Part shown: one piece after another, positions 40,740 through 50,524 of the stretch
How the letters are laid out: the number at the start of each line of letters is the position of its first letter
Position numbering within the stretch: the first letter of the stretch is position 1
Source of the DNA: Bacillota bacterium
Lineage (GTDB): Bacteria; Bacillota; Sulfobacillia; JAJZYS01; JAJZLH01
Reading direction: 5' to 3'
Assembly (NCBI GenBank): GCA_021850485.1
Contig: JAJZLY010000009.1
Location: 39,374-103,373, forward strand
DNA: 64,000 bases
The notes under the pieces: generated by a model
What the model saw: only the letters and a program-made list of their open reading frames with translations
Database searches by the model: none
What the model was told of the DNA's origin: nothing
Position numbers and translations under genes: made by a program

Positions 40740-41643
40740 ACTGCTGGTGGCGGTCGTTGTGGCCTTGGTGGTCTTCTGGACGGTCTGGGTGGTTGTGGAC
40801 GGCAACCCCACCAAGCGAACGTTGTCCCGTCTGAAGAGGTTGCGCAGTCCGGTTCTCGAGGCTGCGATTGGTCAGAGCGGGTCAGCGGCAGCTGGTGCGG
40901 CCAAATTCACCGCCTTGACGCGCCTGCTACGGCGATCCGACTCACGGTTCACGGCGAAAGAAGTGCTGATGGCTGCCGCCGCTGTCTCGGTGCTGATGGC
41001 ACTGGTGATGAGTTTGCTGATCGGACCGCTGGCCGTGGTGGTCGGCCCCGCCCTGACCATCGGCGGTGGCCGCTGGTGGCTGGCCATGCGCACGCAAAAG
41101 CGCCAGCGGGAAATGGAAGCGGCGTTGCCCAGTTTGCTTCAGGCTGTCGCCAACGGGCTTCGGGCTGGACACGCCCTCGGCCAGAGTCTGGAGATGGCGG
41201 CCGGGCAAGAGAATTCGCCGCTGAGCCGCGAGGTCCAGTCGGCGGTCTCCCAGATGCGCCTGGGCCTGCCCTTGGAAGATGTCTTGGAGGAACTGGCCGC
41301 TGATCTGGATCTCACCGAGCTGTCCTTGGCGGTGACCGCCATCTCGGTCCAGCGCCAAGTTGGCGGCAACCTGGCCGAAGTCTTGGACCGTATCCAAGGA
41401 ACGCTGCGCGAGCGGCTACGCATTGCCAATGAGGTGCGGGCCTTGACCGCTCAGGGCCGGATGTCCGGCTGGATCGTCAGCCTGCTGCCGGTGGCCATCG
41501 CCGTGCTCACCTCCTTGATCGACCCGGGATTCTTGCATCCGCTGTTTGCCACCACCATTGGACACATCATGCTGGGTGCGGCTGTTTTGCTGGAGTTGGT
41601 CGGTGGGCTGGTCATCCGCCAATTGGTCCAGGTGAACTACTGA
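40732..41643 (+). CDS. tadB: TadB-like inner-membrane platform protein
   Basis: A 303-residue member of the type II secretion F-domain family. An N-terminal membrane segment, the paired GLRAGHALGQSLEMAAGQEN, LGLPLEDVLEELA, and RQVGGNLAEVLDRIQGTL signature, and terminal membrane segments are in standard order. TadB with TadC forms the inner platform of the Tad machine. GTG start at 40732; last base of the stop overlaps the first base of tadC (TGATG). Confidence 0.9.
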   Translation: MARLLVAVVVALVVFWTVWVVVDGNPTKRTLSRLKRLRSPVLEAAIGQSGSAAAGAAKFTALTRLLRRSDSRFTAKEVLMAAAAVSVLMALVMSLLIGPLAVVVGPALTIGGGRWWLAMRTQKRQREMEAALPSLLQAVANGLRAGHALGQSLEMAAGQENSPLSREVQSAVSQMRLGLPLEDVLEELAADLDLTELSLAVTAISVQRQVGGNLAEVLDRIQGTLRERLRIANEVRALTAQGRMSGWIVSLLPVAIAVLTSLIDPGFLHPLFATTIGHIMLGAAVLLELVGGLVIRQLVQVNY

Positions 41644-42524
41644 TGGTCGCCTTGGTTGCGCTGATCGTGTTCGCCGTGGTGTTTGCTGCCGGGTCCGTGC
41701 TGATGGCGCCGGCTGAGGAGACTGTGCGCATCCAGCGCCACCTGGTGTCCCTGGCCAGGGGAGAGGCCGAAGCGGCCGTCGCTCCAGCACCGATTGGCGA
41801 CCGGGTGATCAAGCCGTTTCTCTCCAGCGTGGCAGGAGCGATCTTGCGCTATACGCCAAAACGGCAGGCGGACAGTTTGCAGACGCAGATTGCCCGCGCC
41901 GGATCGCCGATTTCTCTAGCGACCTTCATCCTCATTCGCCTAGCCTTGGCCCTGACGGCCGTGATTCCGGTGCTACTCGGGGGACGTAGCGGACTGCTCT
42001 GGGCGGTGCTGCTGGCATTGCTCGGCTATCGATTGCCCTCTTTGTGGCTGGCCAACCGGATCAAGGCGCGCAAGCGGCTGATGACCAAGGCCCTGCCTGA
42101 TGTGCTCGATTTGATCGCGGTTTCGGTGGAAGCGGGACTCGGCTTCGACGGAGCCCTTCAGCGTGTGGCCGAGAAAAGCCACCCGCCGCTCAGTGACGAA
42201 TTGGGCCGCACCCTCTCTGAGATCCGCCTAGGCCGGACCCGGGCCGAGGCGCTACGCGACCTGGCGACGCGCACCGACATCGCGGAGCTCCGCCAGGTGG
42301 TGTCGGCGATCATTCAGGCCGAGCAGATGGGCATTGGACTCGCCAGGCCGTTGCGGGTGGAGTCGGACGCCCTGCGCGTCCGCAGGCGCCAACGCGCTGA
42401 GGAGCAGGCGATGAAAACGCCTGTCAAATTGCTCTTTCCGCTGGTGTTTTTGATCTTCCCGGCCCTGTTCATCGTGTTGCTGGGGCCGGCGGTACTCGGG
42501 ATCGGCCATGTCTTACACCCGTAA
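41643..42524 (+). CDS. tadC: TadC-like inner-membrane platform protein
   Basis: A 293-residue type II secretion F-domain protein. Motifs DVLDLIAVSVEAGLGFDGAL, LGRTRAEALRDLATRTDIAE and AEQMGIGLARPLRVESDALR, with the final membrane segment FPLVFLIFPALFIVLLGPAV, are as in TadC. ATG start overlaps the TadB stop. It is the last recognisable tad gene; no separate secretin is present, as expected for a single-membrane organism. 54 bases separate it from the CofE-like gene. Confidence 0.9.
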   Translation: MVALVALIVFAVVFAAGSVLMAPAEETVRIQRHLVSLARGEAEAAVAPAPIGDRVIKPFLSSVAGAILRYTPKRQADSLQTQIARAGSPISLATFILIRLALALTAVIPVLLGGRSGLLWAVLLALLGYRLPSLWLANRIKARKRLMTKALPDVLDLIAVSVEAGLGFDGALQRVAEKSHPPLSDELGRTLSEIRLGRTRAEALRDLATRTDIAELRQVVSAIIQAEQMGIGLARPLRVESDALRVRRRQRAEEQAMKTPVKLLFPLVFLIFPALFIVLLGPAVLGIGHVLHP

Positions 42525-42578
42525 GCCGCGCAGCTGAGGAGGAATCCCCCGCCTGCTGGCCAAACCGAGGGCGGAGGG

Positions 42579-43304
42579 ATGTTCTTGGACAGCACCGAGT
42601 TGCCTTGGCCTCAGCATATCCAAGTCGGCTCGCCCATCATCTGCGGTCGTCAGACGTTTGACAGGTTGCTGGTACACACGCCGATGATCCACCAGGGCAC
42701 AGACCTGGAGCAGATGCTCCAGACCTTGGTCAGACCGTGGGTCAAATCCGGCGACATGATCTTCATCTCCGAGAAGGTGGTGGCGATCAGTCAGGGTCGC
42801 CTGGCCAAAGGGGATGAAATTCAGGTGCGCCCACTGGCGCACTTTTTGTCGGCGCGTGTGATGAAGTCCAGCCATGGCCTCGGCCACCGCAACCCGCTGG
42901 TGATGGAGATGGCGTTGCGCGAGGCCGGTCCGGTGCGGATTTTGTTCGCAGCCGCTGTTGGCGGCTTTAGCAAACGGGTCCTAGGACGCTCCGGCGACTT
43001 CTATCGTCTGGCCGGCAGGCGGGTTGCCGCCATTGACGGCACCAACCGGGTGACCATCCCACCCTACGGGGATTATGTCGTCTTAATGCCGACCGATCCT
43101 GAAGGAGTCGCCAGGCGCCTCGCTGGAGCGGCGGGTGGTGATCTGGCTGTGGTCGATGTGAACGATGTCGGGGCCGAGGTGCTGGGCGCCTCTGCCGGGA
43201 TAGACCGCGACCTGTTGCGTCAGGCGACGCGCGACAACCCACTTGGTCAGGGGCACCAGCAGACGCCGGTCGGCATCATTCGGGTACACAACCTGGCGCA
43301 CTAG
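42579..43304 (+). CDS. CofE-like (F420-0:gamma-glutamyl ligase family) protein
   Basis: A 241-residue protein closely resembling the coenzyme F420-0:L-glutamate ligase family: GDMIFISEKVVAISQGRLAK, FLSARVMKSSHGLGHRNPLV, GRSGDFYRLAGR, IPPYGDYVVLMP, then VVDVNDVGAEVLG and DNPLGQGHQQTPVGIIR. Versions of this protein occur in Bacillota that are not known to make F420, so the true substrate here may be different, with glutamate ligation inferred only from family. No other F420 gene is seen in the window. Neighbours give no functional clue. GAGGGCGGAGGG precedes the ATG. Confidence 0.8.
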   Translation: MFLDSTELPWPQHIQVGSPIICGRQTFDRLLVHTPMIHQGTDLEQMLQTLVRPWVKSGDMIFISEKVVAISQGRLAKGDEIQVRPLAHFLSARVMKSSHGLGHRNPLVMEMALREAGPVRILFAAAVGGFSKRVLGRSGDFYRLAGRRVAAIDGTNRVTIPPYGDYVVLMPTDPEGVARRLAGAAGGDLAVVDVNDVGAEVLGASAGIDRDLLRQATRDNPLGQGHQQTPVGIIRVHNLAH

Positions 43305-43465
43305 GGATCCTCTGGCTGTCGCGGTGCACTGGCCCGCACAGCCGCTGGATCCTGGTCCGATCGGTTCGGATCGTATTTCTGCCCGCAGCCCCGAAGGCGG
43401 CCGGGCCAGCGGCAGGGAGCATGGACGGTATCTTGTTGTCGTGTAGGCGATGACAAAATGGCGAT

Positions 43466-43780
43466 GTGGTGCGTCGTGCCGTCGAGGGGTGCTACATCCC
43501 CGAGCATCGCCGCCAGCACTTCGCCGATCGGGCAACTCCGGCAGAAGTGCATGAGGCCTTGAAGAACGAAGCATACTGATCTCAAGGGCAGCCGATCAAG
43601 GCACAGCGATCGTCGCTTGCCTCGGTAGCCCACGGTGGGACTGCACAGGGGCGCTATGTCTTGATTCCGGGAGTCACTTTTTCAGCCAACCCAATGAAGA
43701 ATGTCTTCATGCCGATCACGGTTCGAGACATGACAGCTCCAGAGCGGCGGTTCTTCAACGACAAGACGGAAGGGAGGTGA
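43466..43780 (+). pseudogene. Decayed BrnT-like toxin gene with in-frame TGA
   Basis: One frame reads from GTG 43466 through VRRAVEGCYIPEHRRQHFAD and TPAEVHEALKNEAY, meets TGA at 43577-43579, and continues in the same frame through GRYVLIPGVTFSANPMKN, VRDMTAPERRFF and NDKTEGR to TGA 43778. The two halves look like the beginning and end of a BrnT/RelE-like toxin (HxxHxxRxxTPAEV, then TVRDMTxxERR). With no start signal and a nonsense codon at a probable Trp position, this is a dead gene. 43305-43465 upstream holds nothing I can recognise. An antitoxin-like frame follows. Confidence 0.6.
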
Positions 43781-43828
43781 CCGGAAGCGAGCAAGGGAAA
43801 AATTCCAGACTTCAAAGACATCGATGAA

Positions 43829-44062
43829 ATGGCCAAGTTCTGGGAGAGCCATGACAGTGAGAACTTTGAACGCCAAGGTGTCGAAGAAGTCAGCTACCGG
43901 CCAAAGCGCGTTGTCCTGTCGGTGCGTTTCGACCCAGGCGACCTAGTAGCCATTACCAGGGCTGCCCGGAAATCTGGCGTAGATCGGTCGACATTGGTGC
44001 GCATGATGGTGAGAAAGCAGCTGCTCGCCGAACATGAGGACCGCACAGATCGTGCCCGCTGA
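43829..44062 (+). CDS. CopG/BrnA-like antitoxin, probably an orphan remnant
   Basis: A 77-residue frame with the BrnA-type opening AKFWESHDSENF and a ribbon-helix-helix-like second half (RVVLSVRFDPGDLVAITRAA, then VDRSTLVRMMVRKQLL). In-frame codons upstream to 43781 encode ASKGKIPDFKDIDE, which belongs to the same family's N-terminus, but contain no ATG, GTG or TTG, so the native start may be lost or non-standard. GGAGGTGA at 43773-43780 lies next to the toxin remnant stop. It probably once neutralised the decayed toxin and may still be made from ATG 43829. Confidence 0.6.
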   Translation: MAKFWESHDSENFERQGVEEVSYRPKRVVLSVRFDPGDLVAITRAARKSGVDRSTLVRMMVRKQLLAEHEDRTDRAR

Positions 44063-44183
44063 GCGGGGGCCGATGGACGACGGCCCTGCGTCATCCACTG
44101 GCGGGGAGCGGCTGGCTGGCTCGTTGACGCCGCCAGGCGCCGTTGCTAGCGTGAAGGGCGTGTCTTGAAGGAGGAGCGATGAG

Positions 44184-45293
44184 ATGGATCAGGCGCTGAA
44201 ACATACGCCGCTTTATGACCTGCATGTGGAGCTCGGCGGCCGGATGGTCGGCTTTGGCGGCTGGGAGATGCCGATCCAATACACCTCCATTTTGGCCGAG
44301 CATCAGGCAGTGCGGCAGCGGGCCGGATTGTTTGACGTTTCGCACATGGGAGAAATTGAGGTCCAAGGCCCAGGCGCCGCAGAGCTAGTTGACCAATTGG
44401 TCACCAACTGGCCGAGCCAGCTGCCGCCAGGCGGCGTGCTGTACACGCCGATGTGCCACCCGGACGGTGGCATCGTCGACGACCTATTGGTGTACAAGCT
44501 GGACGAAGACCGATTTCTGCTGGTCGTGAATGCGGGAACCACAGAAAAAGACGTGAACTGGGTTACCAGCCAGGCCAAGCGGCTGGGCAGTCCAGCCACA
44601 ATCACGGACCGCTCGCCGCAGATCGCACAGTTGGCGCTGCAGGGGCCCAAGGCAGAGGCGATCCTGGCTCCTCTCCTGGCGGCAGACCTGGGCGCGCTGG
44701 CGTTTTTTCATTGGCTGAAAGTTGACGATCTCTTTGGCCACTGTGCCTTGATCTCACGCACCGGATACACGGGCGAGGACGGTTTTGAGATCTACCTGGA
44801 GAGCACAGCGGTCGACCAGGTGGCGCGCGCACTGCTGCGCCATGGCCAGTCTGCGGGCCTGCAGATGGTCGGACTGGGAGCGCGCGACTCCTTGCGCTTC
44901 GAAGCCTGTTTGCCCCTATACGGTCAGGAGATCTCCGATTCGATCACTCCCTTGGAGGCGGCGCTTGGTGTGTTCGTCAAATGGGACAAGGCGTTCATCG
45001 GAAAAGAGGCACTAGCGAGCGCCAAGGAGCACGGGCTTTCCCGCTGCCTGGTCGGATTGCGCCTGAGCCAACGGGCCGTACCCCGCCACGGGTATGATGT
45101 GGTGGCCAACGGCCAGATCGTCGGTCAGGTCACCTCGGGCATGATCGCACCGACTGTCGGCCAGCCCGTGGCCCTGGCCCTGGTACCGCCTGAACTGAGT
45201 CAGGTCGGCACCCAGTTGGCGGTGCGGATCCGGGAGCAGGACATTGCGGCTGAGGTAGTCAAGAGACCCTTTTACAGGAGGGATCAGCGCTGA
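44184..45293 (+). CDS. gcvT: Glycine cleavage system T protein (aminomethyltransferase)
   Basis: A 369-residue tetrahydrofolate-dependent enzyme that transfers the methylene group of glycine from the H protein to folate. GGRMVGFGGWEMPIQY near the N-terminus, GLFDVSHMGEIEV, and the later YTGEDGFEIYL and LGARDSLRFEA are characteristic. The ATG is preceded by GAAGGAGGAG. It overlaps gcvH by one base. The 121 bases upstream contain no glycine-riboswitch core that I can find; a short GGGCCG/CGGCCC hairpin (about 44068-44087) is the only structure. Confidence 0.94.
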   Translation: MDQALKHTPLYDLHVELGGRMVGFGGWEMPIQYTSILAEHQAVRQRAGLFDVSHMGEIEVQGPGAAELVDQLVTNWPSQLPPGGVLYTPMCHPDGGIVDDLLVYKLDEDRFLLVVNAGTTEKDVNWVTSQAKRLGSPATITDRSPQIAQLALQGPKAEAILAPLLAADLGALAFFHWLKVDDLFGHCALISRTGYTGEDGFEIYLESTAVDQVARALLRHGQSAGLQMVGLGARDSLRFEACLPLYGQEISDSITPLEAALGVFVKWDKAFIGKEALASAKEHGLSRCLVGLRLSQRAVPRHGYDVVANGQIVGQVTSGMIAPTVGQPVALALVPPELSQVGTQLAVRIREQDIAAEVVKRPFYRRDQR

Positions 45294-45682
45294 TGGACGT
45301 ACCGAAGAGTCTTCTCTACACCCATGACCATGAGTGGGTCCAGATCAAGGGACAAGTTGGACGGGTCGGCATTACCGCCTTCGCCCAAGATCAGCTGGGG
45401 GATATCGTATTCGTGGAGTTGCCGAAGGTGGGGGCCAGCGTGACAGCGGGCGCCGCCTTCGGCGTGGTGGAGTCGGTGAAGAGCATGTCCGACCTGTACG
45501 CTCCGGTGTCCGGACAGGTGCTGGCGGTGAACGCACTGTTGGCCGACCAGCCGGAGCAGGTGAACAGAGACCCCTACGGTGAGGGGTGGATGATCGAAGT
45601 CCAGCTGGCGGATGCCTCCGAAGTGGACGCCCTGATCAGCCCGGAGGCGTACGCCGACAGCACCCAGTCGGCCGGGCACTGA
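45293..45682 (+). CDS. gcvH: Glycine cleavage system H protein
   Basis: A 129-residue lipoyl carrier that shuttles the aminomethyl group between the P, T and L proteins. The lipoyl lysine is Lys63 in VVESVKSMSDLYAPVSG. YTHDHEWVQIKGQVGRVGIT opens the protein in the usual way. ATG overlaps the gcvT stop (TGATG). The GcvPA gene starts one base after its stop. The dedicated octanoyltransferase gene sits in the same operon. Confidence 0.95.
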   Translation: MDVPKSLLYTHDHEWVQIKGQVGRVGITAFAQDQLGDIVFVELPKVGASVTAGAAFGVVESVKSMSDLYAPVSGQVLAVNALLADQPEQVNRDPYGEGWMIEVQLADASEVDALISPEAYADSTQSAGH

Positions 45683-45683
45683 G

Positions 45684-47027
45684 GTGCGCTTCACACCACA
45701 CACGCCAGCCGAACGCCAGGCGATGCTGACGGCTTTGGGCGCCACCGAGGTGATGGATCTGTTCGCCGACCTGCCCCAGGCGGTGCGCCTGGGACGGGAC
45801 CTCGAGCTGCCGCTGGGCATGCCGGAACTTGAACTGGACCGCCACGTCCGCTCACTGGCTGACCAAAACCGCCACCTCGGTCAACTGCCTTCATTTTTGG
45901 GGGCGGGTGCCTACGACCGCTTCATCCCAGCCGCTGTCGGCGAGATCTTGCGGCGCGCTGAGTTCTACACCTCGTATACGCCGTATCAACCGGAGGTGTC
46001 CCAGGGCACCTTGCAGGCGATCTGGGAGTTCCAGTCCCTGGTCGCCACCTTATACGACATGGACGTGGCCCAGGCGTCGCTCTACGACGGTGCCACCGCT
46101 GCAGCTGAGGCCGTGATGGTGGCAGTGGCCGAGACTGGCCGCCAGGGCGTGGTGGTGGCCCGCTCCGTCGACCCCCAGGTGCGCGCTGTGATCCGCACCT
46201 ATGCCCAAGGCCGCCCGCTGTCGATTCAGGAGCTGGCGCTGGACCAAGACCGCTGTGATCTGCAGGAGTTGGACCGACTGCTCACCGACCAGGTGGCCGT
46301 GCTGGTCATTCAGCAGCCGAGCTTTCTCGGAGCCATCGAGCCGGCGGCAGACATGGTGCAGGCAGCACACCGGGTTGGGGCTCTGGCAGTGGTGATCGCC
46401 GACCCGGTGGCCCACGCCTGGCTGAAGCCGCCAGGGGCCTACAGCGCCGACTTGGCGGTCGGTGAGGGACAGGGATTGGGCGTCGCTCCGTCCTTCGGCG
46501 GTCCCTACGTCGGGCTGATGGCAGCCCGCCAGGACCTGGTCCGCCGCCTGCCCGGGCGCATTGTCGGTGCCACTGTCGACGTAGATGGAAAACCGGGGTT
46601 CGTCCTCACCTTGCAGACCCGCGAGCAGCACATCCGCCGCCAGCGGGCCACCTCCAACATCTGCACCAATCAGGGATTGATCGCCCTGGCCGCCACCGTC
46701 TATATGTCCCTGATGGGGCCAGAAGGGTTGCGCCAGGTGGCGCTGCTCAGCCACGAAGGTGCCGAGGACCTGCGCCACAGGCTGCTCGCCCTTCCCGGCG
46801 TGCAGGCCGTTGGCAGCGCACCCACCTTTTACGAGTTCGCGGTCAATCTGCCCAAGCCAGCCGCCGAGGTCAACCGCAAATTGCTCGCCGCTGGCTTCAT
46901 CGGCGGCTACCCGCTGGTCGATGACTATCCGGAGTTGGGCCCCGGAGGCTGGCTTTTGGCCGTCACCGAAAAGCGGAGCGAGCAGGAAATCGCCGGGTTT
47001 GCAAAGGCGGTGGCACAGGCGCTATGA
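45684..47027 (+). CDS. gcvPA: Glycine dehydrogenase (decarboxylating) subunit 1
   Basis: A 447-residue N-terminal half of the two-subunit P protein. [18 protein letters not shown] and the [18 protein letters not shown] stretch are signature segments; [15 protein letters not shown] follows, and [16 protein letters not shown] near the end. It forms an alpha2beta2 pyridoxal-phosphate enzyme with subunit 2, decarboxylating glycine and loading the H protein. The PLP lysine is on the other subunit. GTG start; it overlaps gcvPB by four bases. Confidence 0.94.
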   Translation: MRFTPHTPAERQAMLTALGATEVMDLFADLPQAVRLGRDLELPLGMPELELDRHVRSLADQNRHLGQLPSFLGAGAYDRFIPAAVGEILRRAEFYTSYTPYQPEVSQGTLQAIWEFQSLVATLYDMDVAQASLYDGATAAAEAVMVAVAETGRQGVVVARSVDPQVRAVIRTYAQGRPLSIQELALDQDRCDLQELDRLLTDQVAVLVIQQPSFLGAIEPAADMVQAAHRVGALAVVIADPVAHAWLKPPGAYSADLAVGEGQGLGVAPSFGGPYVGLMAARQDLVRRLPGRIVGATVDVDGKPGFVLTLQTREQHIRRQRATSNICTNQGLIALAATVYMSLMGPEGLRQVALLSHEGAEDLRHRLLALPGVQAVGSAPTFYEFAVNLPKPAAEVNRKLLAAGFIGGYPLVDDYPELGPGGWLLAVTEKRSEQEIAGFAKAVAQAL

Positions 47028-48463
47028 GTACGATTTTTGACGAATCGCGTCTGGGCCGACGGGGCTCAGAATTGCGGGCAACCAAAACCACTGCCCCGGC
47101 CGGCTTCGCATCTTCCGAGCTGCGCCACGAGTTGGCCTGGCCAGAGCTATCAGAGCCGCAGGTGGTCCGCCACTTCGTGCGCCTATCGCGGCTCAACCAC
47201 GCCATTGATGTTGGCTTCTACCCACTGGGCTCTTGCACCATGAAGTACAACCCCAAGATCAACGAAGAGATGGCCAGGTTGCCTGGATTTGCCTCCCTGC
47301 ACCCGCTGCAGCCAGAAGAGACTGTTCAGGGAGCGCTCCAGGTGATGTGGGAACTGCAGCGCGACCTGGCCGAGATTACGGGCATGGATCAAGTCAGCCT
47401 CCAGCCCGCGGCCGGCGCCCAGGGCGAGCAGACCGGGATTTTGATGATCAAGGCCTACCACCGCTCCCGCCAAGACCTGCAACGGACCGAGGTGTTGATC
47501 CCAGATGCGGCCCACGGTACCAACCCGGCTACTGCCTCACTGGCCGGGTTCGACGTGGTGGAAGTGGCGTCGGACAGCCGTGGCGGCGTCGACCTAGACG
47601 CCCTGAAGGCCAAGCTAGGGCCTAAGACAGCGGCCGTGATGCTGACCAACCCGTCGACTTTGGGCATCTTCGAAGACAACATCGTGGAGATTGCCCGGCT
47701 CACCCATCAGGCCGGGGGACTGCTCTACTACGATGGCGCCAACCTGAACGCCATCTTGGGCAAGTGCCGACCTGGTGACACCGGCTTTGACGTGGTCCAT
47801 GTGAACTTGCACAAGACGTTTTCCACGCCCCACGGCGGCGGTGGCCCGGGTTCTGGACCGGTGGGGGTGAAAAAGCACCTGGCGCCGTTTTTACCTGCCC
47901 CGACCGTCGGTCGCGACCAAAACGGCTTTCATCTGGTAGCGGGCGGGCCAGACTCGATCGGCCGCGTGCGTTCGTTTCACGGTAACTTCGGGATGCACCT
48001 GAGGGCCTATACCTACATCCGCAGCCTGGGCAAAGACGGTCTCAGCGCAGTGGCCGAGGATGCAGTGTTGAACGCAAACTACCTGCTCCATCTGATCAAG
48101 GACCGGGTGACCGTGCCCTATCAGCGACTGGCCAAGCACGAGTTTGTGGTCGGCCTGCCCAGGTCGATCAAGGACAAGACGGGTGTCCGCACCTTGGATG
48201 TGGCCAAGCGGCTGCTCGACTTCGGTGTCCATTCTCCGACCGTCTATTTCCCCTTGATCGTGGACGAGGCGATGATGATCGAACCAACCGAGACAGAGTC
48301 GAAAGAGACCTTGGAGGCCTTCGCTGCGATCCTCGCCCAGGTGCTGACTGAGGCAGTGAACGATCCAGAGATGGTCAAAACCGCTCCGCACACCACGCCG
48401 GTGCGCCGATTGGATGAGGCGCGGGCCGCCCGGCAGCCCGAATTGCGCTATCGGCCGCGATGA
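47024..48463 (+). CDS. gcvPB: Glycine dehydrogenase (decarboxylating) subunit 2
   Basis: A 479-residue C-terminal-half subunit of the P protein carrying the cofactor lysine, Lys264 in [45 protein letters not shown] and [16 protein letters not shown] are hallmarks of this subunit. Separate PA/PB subunits are usual in Bacillota and archaea, whereas most Proteobacteria have one fused chain. It overlaps gcvPA at its start and the octanoyltransferase gene at its end, each by four bases. Confidence 0.95.
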   Translation: MSTIFDESRLGRRGSELRATKTTAPAGFASSELRHELAWPELSEPQVVRHFVRLSRLNHAIDVGFYPLGSCTMKYNPKINEEMARLPGFASLHPLQPEETVQGALQVMWELQRDLAEITGMDQVSLQPAAGAQGEQTGILMIKAYHRSRQDLQRTEVLIPDAAHGTNPATASLAGFDVVEVASDSRGGVDLDALKAKLGPKTAAVMLTNPSTLGIFEDNIVEIARLTHQAGGLLYYDGANLNAILGKCRPGDTGFDVVHVNLHKTFSTPHGGGGPGSGPVGVKKHLAPFLPAPTVGRDQNGFHLVAGGPDSIGRVRSFHGNFGMHLRAYTYIRSLGKDGLSAVAEDAVLNANYLLHLIKDRVTVPYQRLAKHEFVVGLPRSIKDKTGVRTLDVAKRLLDFGVHSPTVYFPLIVDEAMMIEPTETESKETLEAFAAILAQVLTEAVNDPEMVKTAPHTTPVRRLDEARAARQPELRYRPR

Positions 48464-49260
48464 CGCGAACCAGGTGGTGGGTGGTTTCTGATCCGCCTGC
48501 CGCCGGTCGCGACCAGATGGCCACCGACGATGCCCTTTTGGAACTGGCCAGAGAGAGCCGCGATGTGTGGCTGCGCTTTTACCGCTTCGCACCGCCGGCG
48601 CTGAGCGTGGGCCGGGGGCAGACGCTTTCGGGTATCTACCTGCCAGGGGTGGCCGAGATCGGCGCCGATTTGGTCAGGCGGCCCAGCGGCGGTCAGGCCG
48701 TGTTGCATGACGACGAGTTGACCTATGCCCTGGCCGCACCGTTGGGCGTGATCCCCGGCGGCGTGGTGGAGAGCTACCGGCAGATCGCCGAAGCGCTGCT
48801 GATCGCACTGCAAAAGCTGGGTGTCCGGGCTGAACTGGCCGACCCACAGGTGGCCGCCACCTCAGCCAGCCGGGAAGCGAATTGCTTTGTGGCCCCGTCC
48901 GCCTATGAGCTGACGGTGGGTGGCAAAAAGGCAGCCGGCTCAGCCCAGGTCAGGCGGCGGGGGGGTCTGTTACAGCATGGCGCCTTGGCCCGAACCATCG
49001 ATTTTCAGCGCTGGAGTGCCTGCTTCGTGGCACCGGGCGCCGCCAGGCTGGGCTGGCAGACGGCGATGGAGGCGCGGGCGACCGGACTTTTTCAGCACTG
49101 GCCAGAGCTGAGCAGACCGTCCGACCTTGCGATCGAGGCGGCGGTGGTGGCAGGATTCAGTGAGCGGTTTTCGGTCCAGATCCAGCCAGCGACTCTGCCC
49201 GCCAAGACGCGCCTCGCCGCCAGGGCCGCCCTAACCTCCAGCCGCCGCTTCGCCATCTGA
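48460..49260 (+). CDS. lipM: Octanoyltransferase LipM (lipoate-protein ligase A family)
   Basis: A 266-residue protein of the biotin/lipoate ligase fold. [19 protein letters not shown] binds the lipoyl moiety, and the LipM-specific catalytic cysteine is Cys142 in [13 protein letters not shown], followed by [12 protein letters not shown] and LLQHGAL. LipM moves octanoate from acyl carrier protein to the H protein. Its place between gcvPB and glyA, four bases overlapping the former, fits this job exactly. A lipoyl synthase is not in the window. The C-terminal part lacks the accessory domain of true lipoate ligases. Confidence 0.87.
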   Translation: MTRTRWWVVSDPPAAGRDQMATDDALLELARESRDVWLRFYRFAPPALSVGRGQTLSGIYLPGVAEIGADLVRRPSGGQAVLHDDELTYALAAPLGVIPGGVVESYRQIAEALLIALQKLGVRAELADPQVAATSASREANCFVAPSAYELTVGGKKAAGSAQVRRRGGLLQHGALARTIDFQRWSACFVAPGAARLGWQTAMEARATGLFQHWPELSRPSDLAIEAAVVAGFSERFSVQIQPATLPAKTRLAARAALTSSRRFAI

Positions 49261-49273
49261 GGAGGATCAAGAC

Positions 49274-50524
49274 ATGCGCCATCTCAGCGAGGTTGATCCA
49301 GCGGTGTTCGCCCTGATCGAACGCGAGCAGGCTCGCCAGGAGGACGGGCTGGAACTGATCGCTTCTGAGAACTTCACCTCGCTGGCGGTGATGGAGGCGA
49401 TGGGTTCTGCGCTGACCAACAAGTACGCGGAGGGCTATCCTGGAAAGCGCTACTACGGCGGCTGCGCCTTCGTGGACGAGGTGGAATCGCTGGCCATCGA
49501 GCGGGTGAAAGCCCTTTTTTCAGCAGACTATGCCAACGTCCAGCCTCACTCCGGAGCTCAGGCTAACATGGCGGTGTACCACGCGCTCTTGAAGCCAGGC
49601 GACTGCGTGCTGGGGATGAGCCTGGCTGCAGGTGGGCACCTGACGCATGGCAGCGCCGTAAACTTCTCCGGTCAGCTCTACCGCTTCGTGCCCTACGGCG
49701 TGGACCCGGTCAGTGAACGGCTGGACCTGGATGAACTCACGAGGCTGGCCGAACTGGAGCGACCCAAACTGATCGTGGCCGGGGCCTCCGCCTATCCGCT
49801 GCAGTTTGACTTCCCGGCCCTGCGGGCGGTGGCGGATCGGGTCGGCGCCCTGCTGATGGTGGACATGGCGCATATCGCCGGCCTGGTGGCGACCGGCCAG
49901 CACCCGACACCGGTGGGCGTCGCCCAGGTGGTCACCTCCACCACCCACAAGACCCTGCGCGGTCCGCGCGGCGGTTTCATCCTGGCCGACCAAGAACTCG
50001 GCCCAGCCATCGACAAGGCCGTGTTCCCGGGGATCCAAGGCGGCCCCTTGATGCACGTGATCGCCGCCAAGGCGGTCGCCTTCCAGGAGGCGCAAAGCCC
50101 ACAGTTCGCGCGCTACCAGCGGCAGGTGGTGGCCAACGCCAAGTGCTTGGCCGAGGCACTGTTGGCGGCCGGATGGGCATTGGTTGGCGGCGGTACGGAA
50201 AACCACATGCTGATCGTCAAACTGATCGGCCGTGGCCTCACCGGGGCGCAGGCGCAGCAGGCACTGGGCGAGGCCCAGATCACCGTCAATAAAAACGCCA
50301 TCCCCAACGATCCGCTGCCACCGCGTCAGGCCAGCGGCATCCGGATCGGGACCCCGGCAGTAACCAGTCGAGCGATGACCGAAGCGGCAATCACTGAGAT
50401 CGCTGCCCTGATTGACCAAGTCCTCTCCCACCCCACCGACGCCGAGGTGCTGGCTCAGGCCGGCGCCGCGGCACGGGCGCTGGCCAGGGCTTATCCACTG
50501 TATGCTACGGGCGGTGTGGCGTGA
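49274..50524 (+). CDS. glyA: Serine hydroxymethyltransferase
   Basis: A 416-residue PLP enzyme interconverting serine and glycine with tetrahydrofolate. The cofactor lysine is Lys226 in [41 protein letters not shown] and [15 protein letters not shown] are signature stretches. Full length. It follows lipM after 13 bases with TGAGGAGGATC before the ATG, so one-carbon flow from the glycine cleavage system and this enzyme would be co-expressed. The stop overlaps the aroQ start. Confidence 0.96.
   Translation: MRHLSEVDPAVFALIEREQARQEDGLELIASENFTSLAVMEAMGSALTNKYAEGYPGKRYYGGCAFVDEVESLAIERVKALFSADYANVQPHSGAQANMAVYHALLKPGDCVLGMSLAAGGHLTHGSAVNFSGQLYRFVPYGVDPVSERLDLDELTRLAELERPKLIVAGASAYPLQFDFPALRAVADRVGALLMVDMAHIAGLVATGQHPTPVGVAQVVTSTTHKTLRGPRGGFILADQELGPAIDKAVFPGIQGGPLMHVIAAKAVAFQEAQSPQFARYQRQVVANAKCLAEALLAAGWALVGGGTENHMLIVKLIGRGLTGAQAQQALGEAQITVNKNAIPNDPLPPRQASGIRIGTPAVTSRAMTEAAITEIAALIDQVLSHPTDAEVLAQAGAAARALARAYPLYATGGVA

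Noticed and set aside
43243-43446. Short frame ending in HGRYLVVV as another toxin fragment
   Set aside because: The similarity to toxin C-termini is only a few residues long and most of the frame overlaps the CofE-like gene end.
43577-43579. In-frame TGA in the toxin remnant as a second selenocysteine codon
   Set aside because: It is not in a redox motif, has no start signal upstream and no convincing hairpin behind it. A nonsense mutation in a dead toxin gene is simpler.
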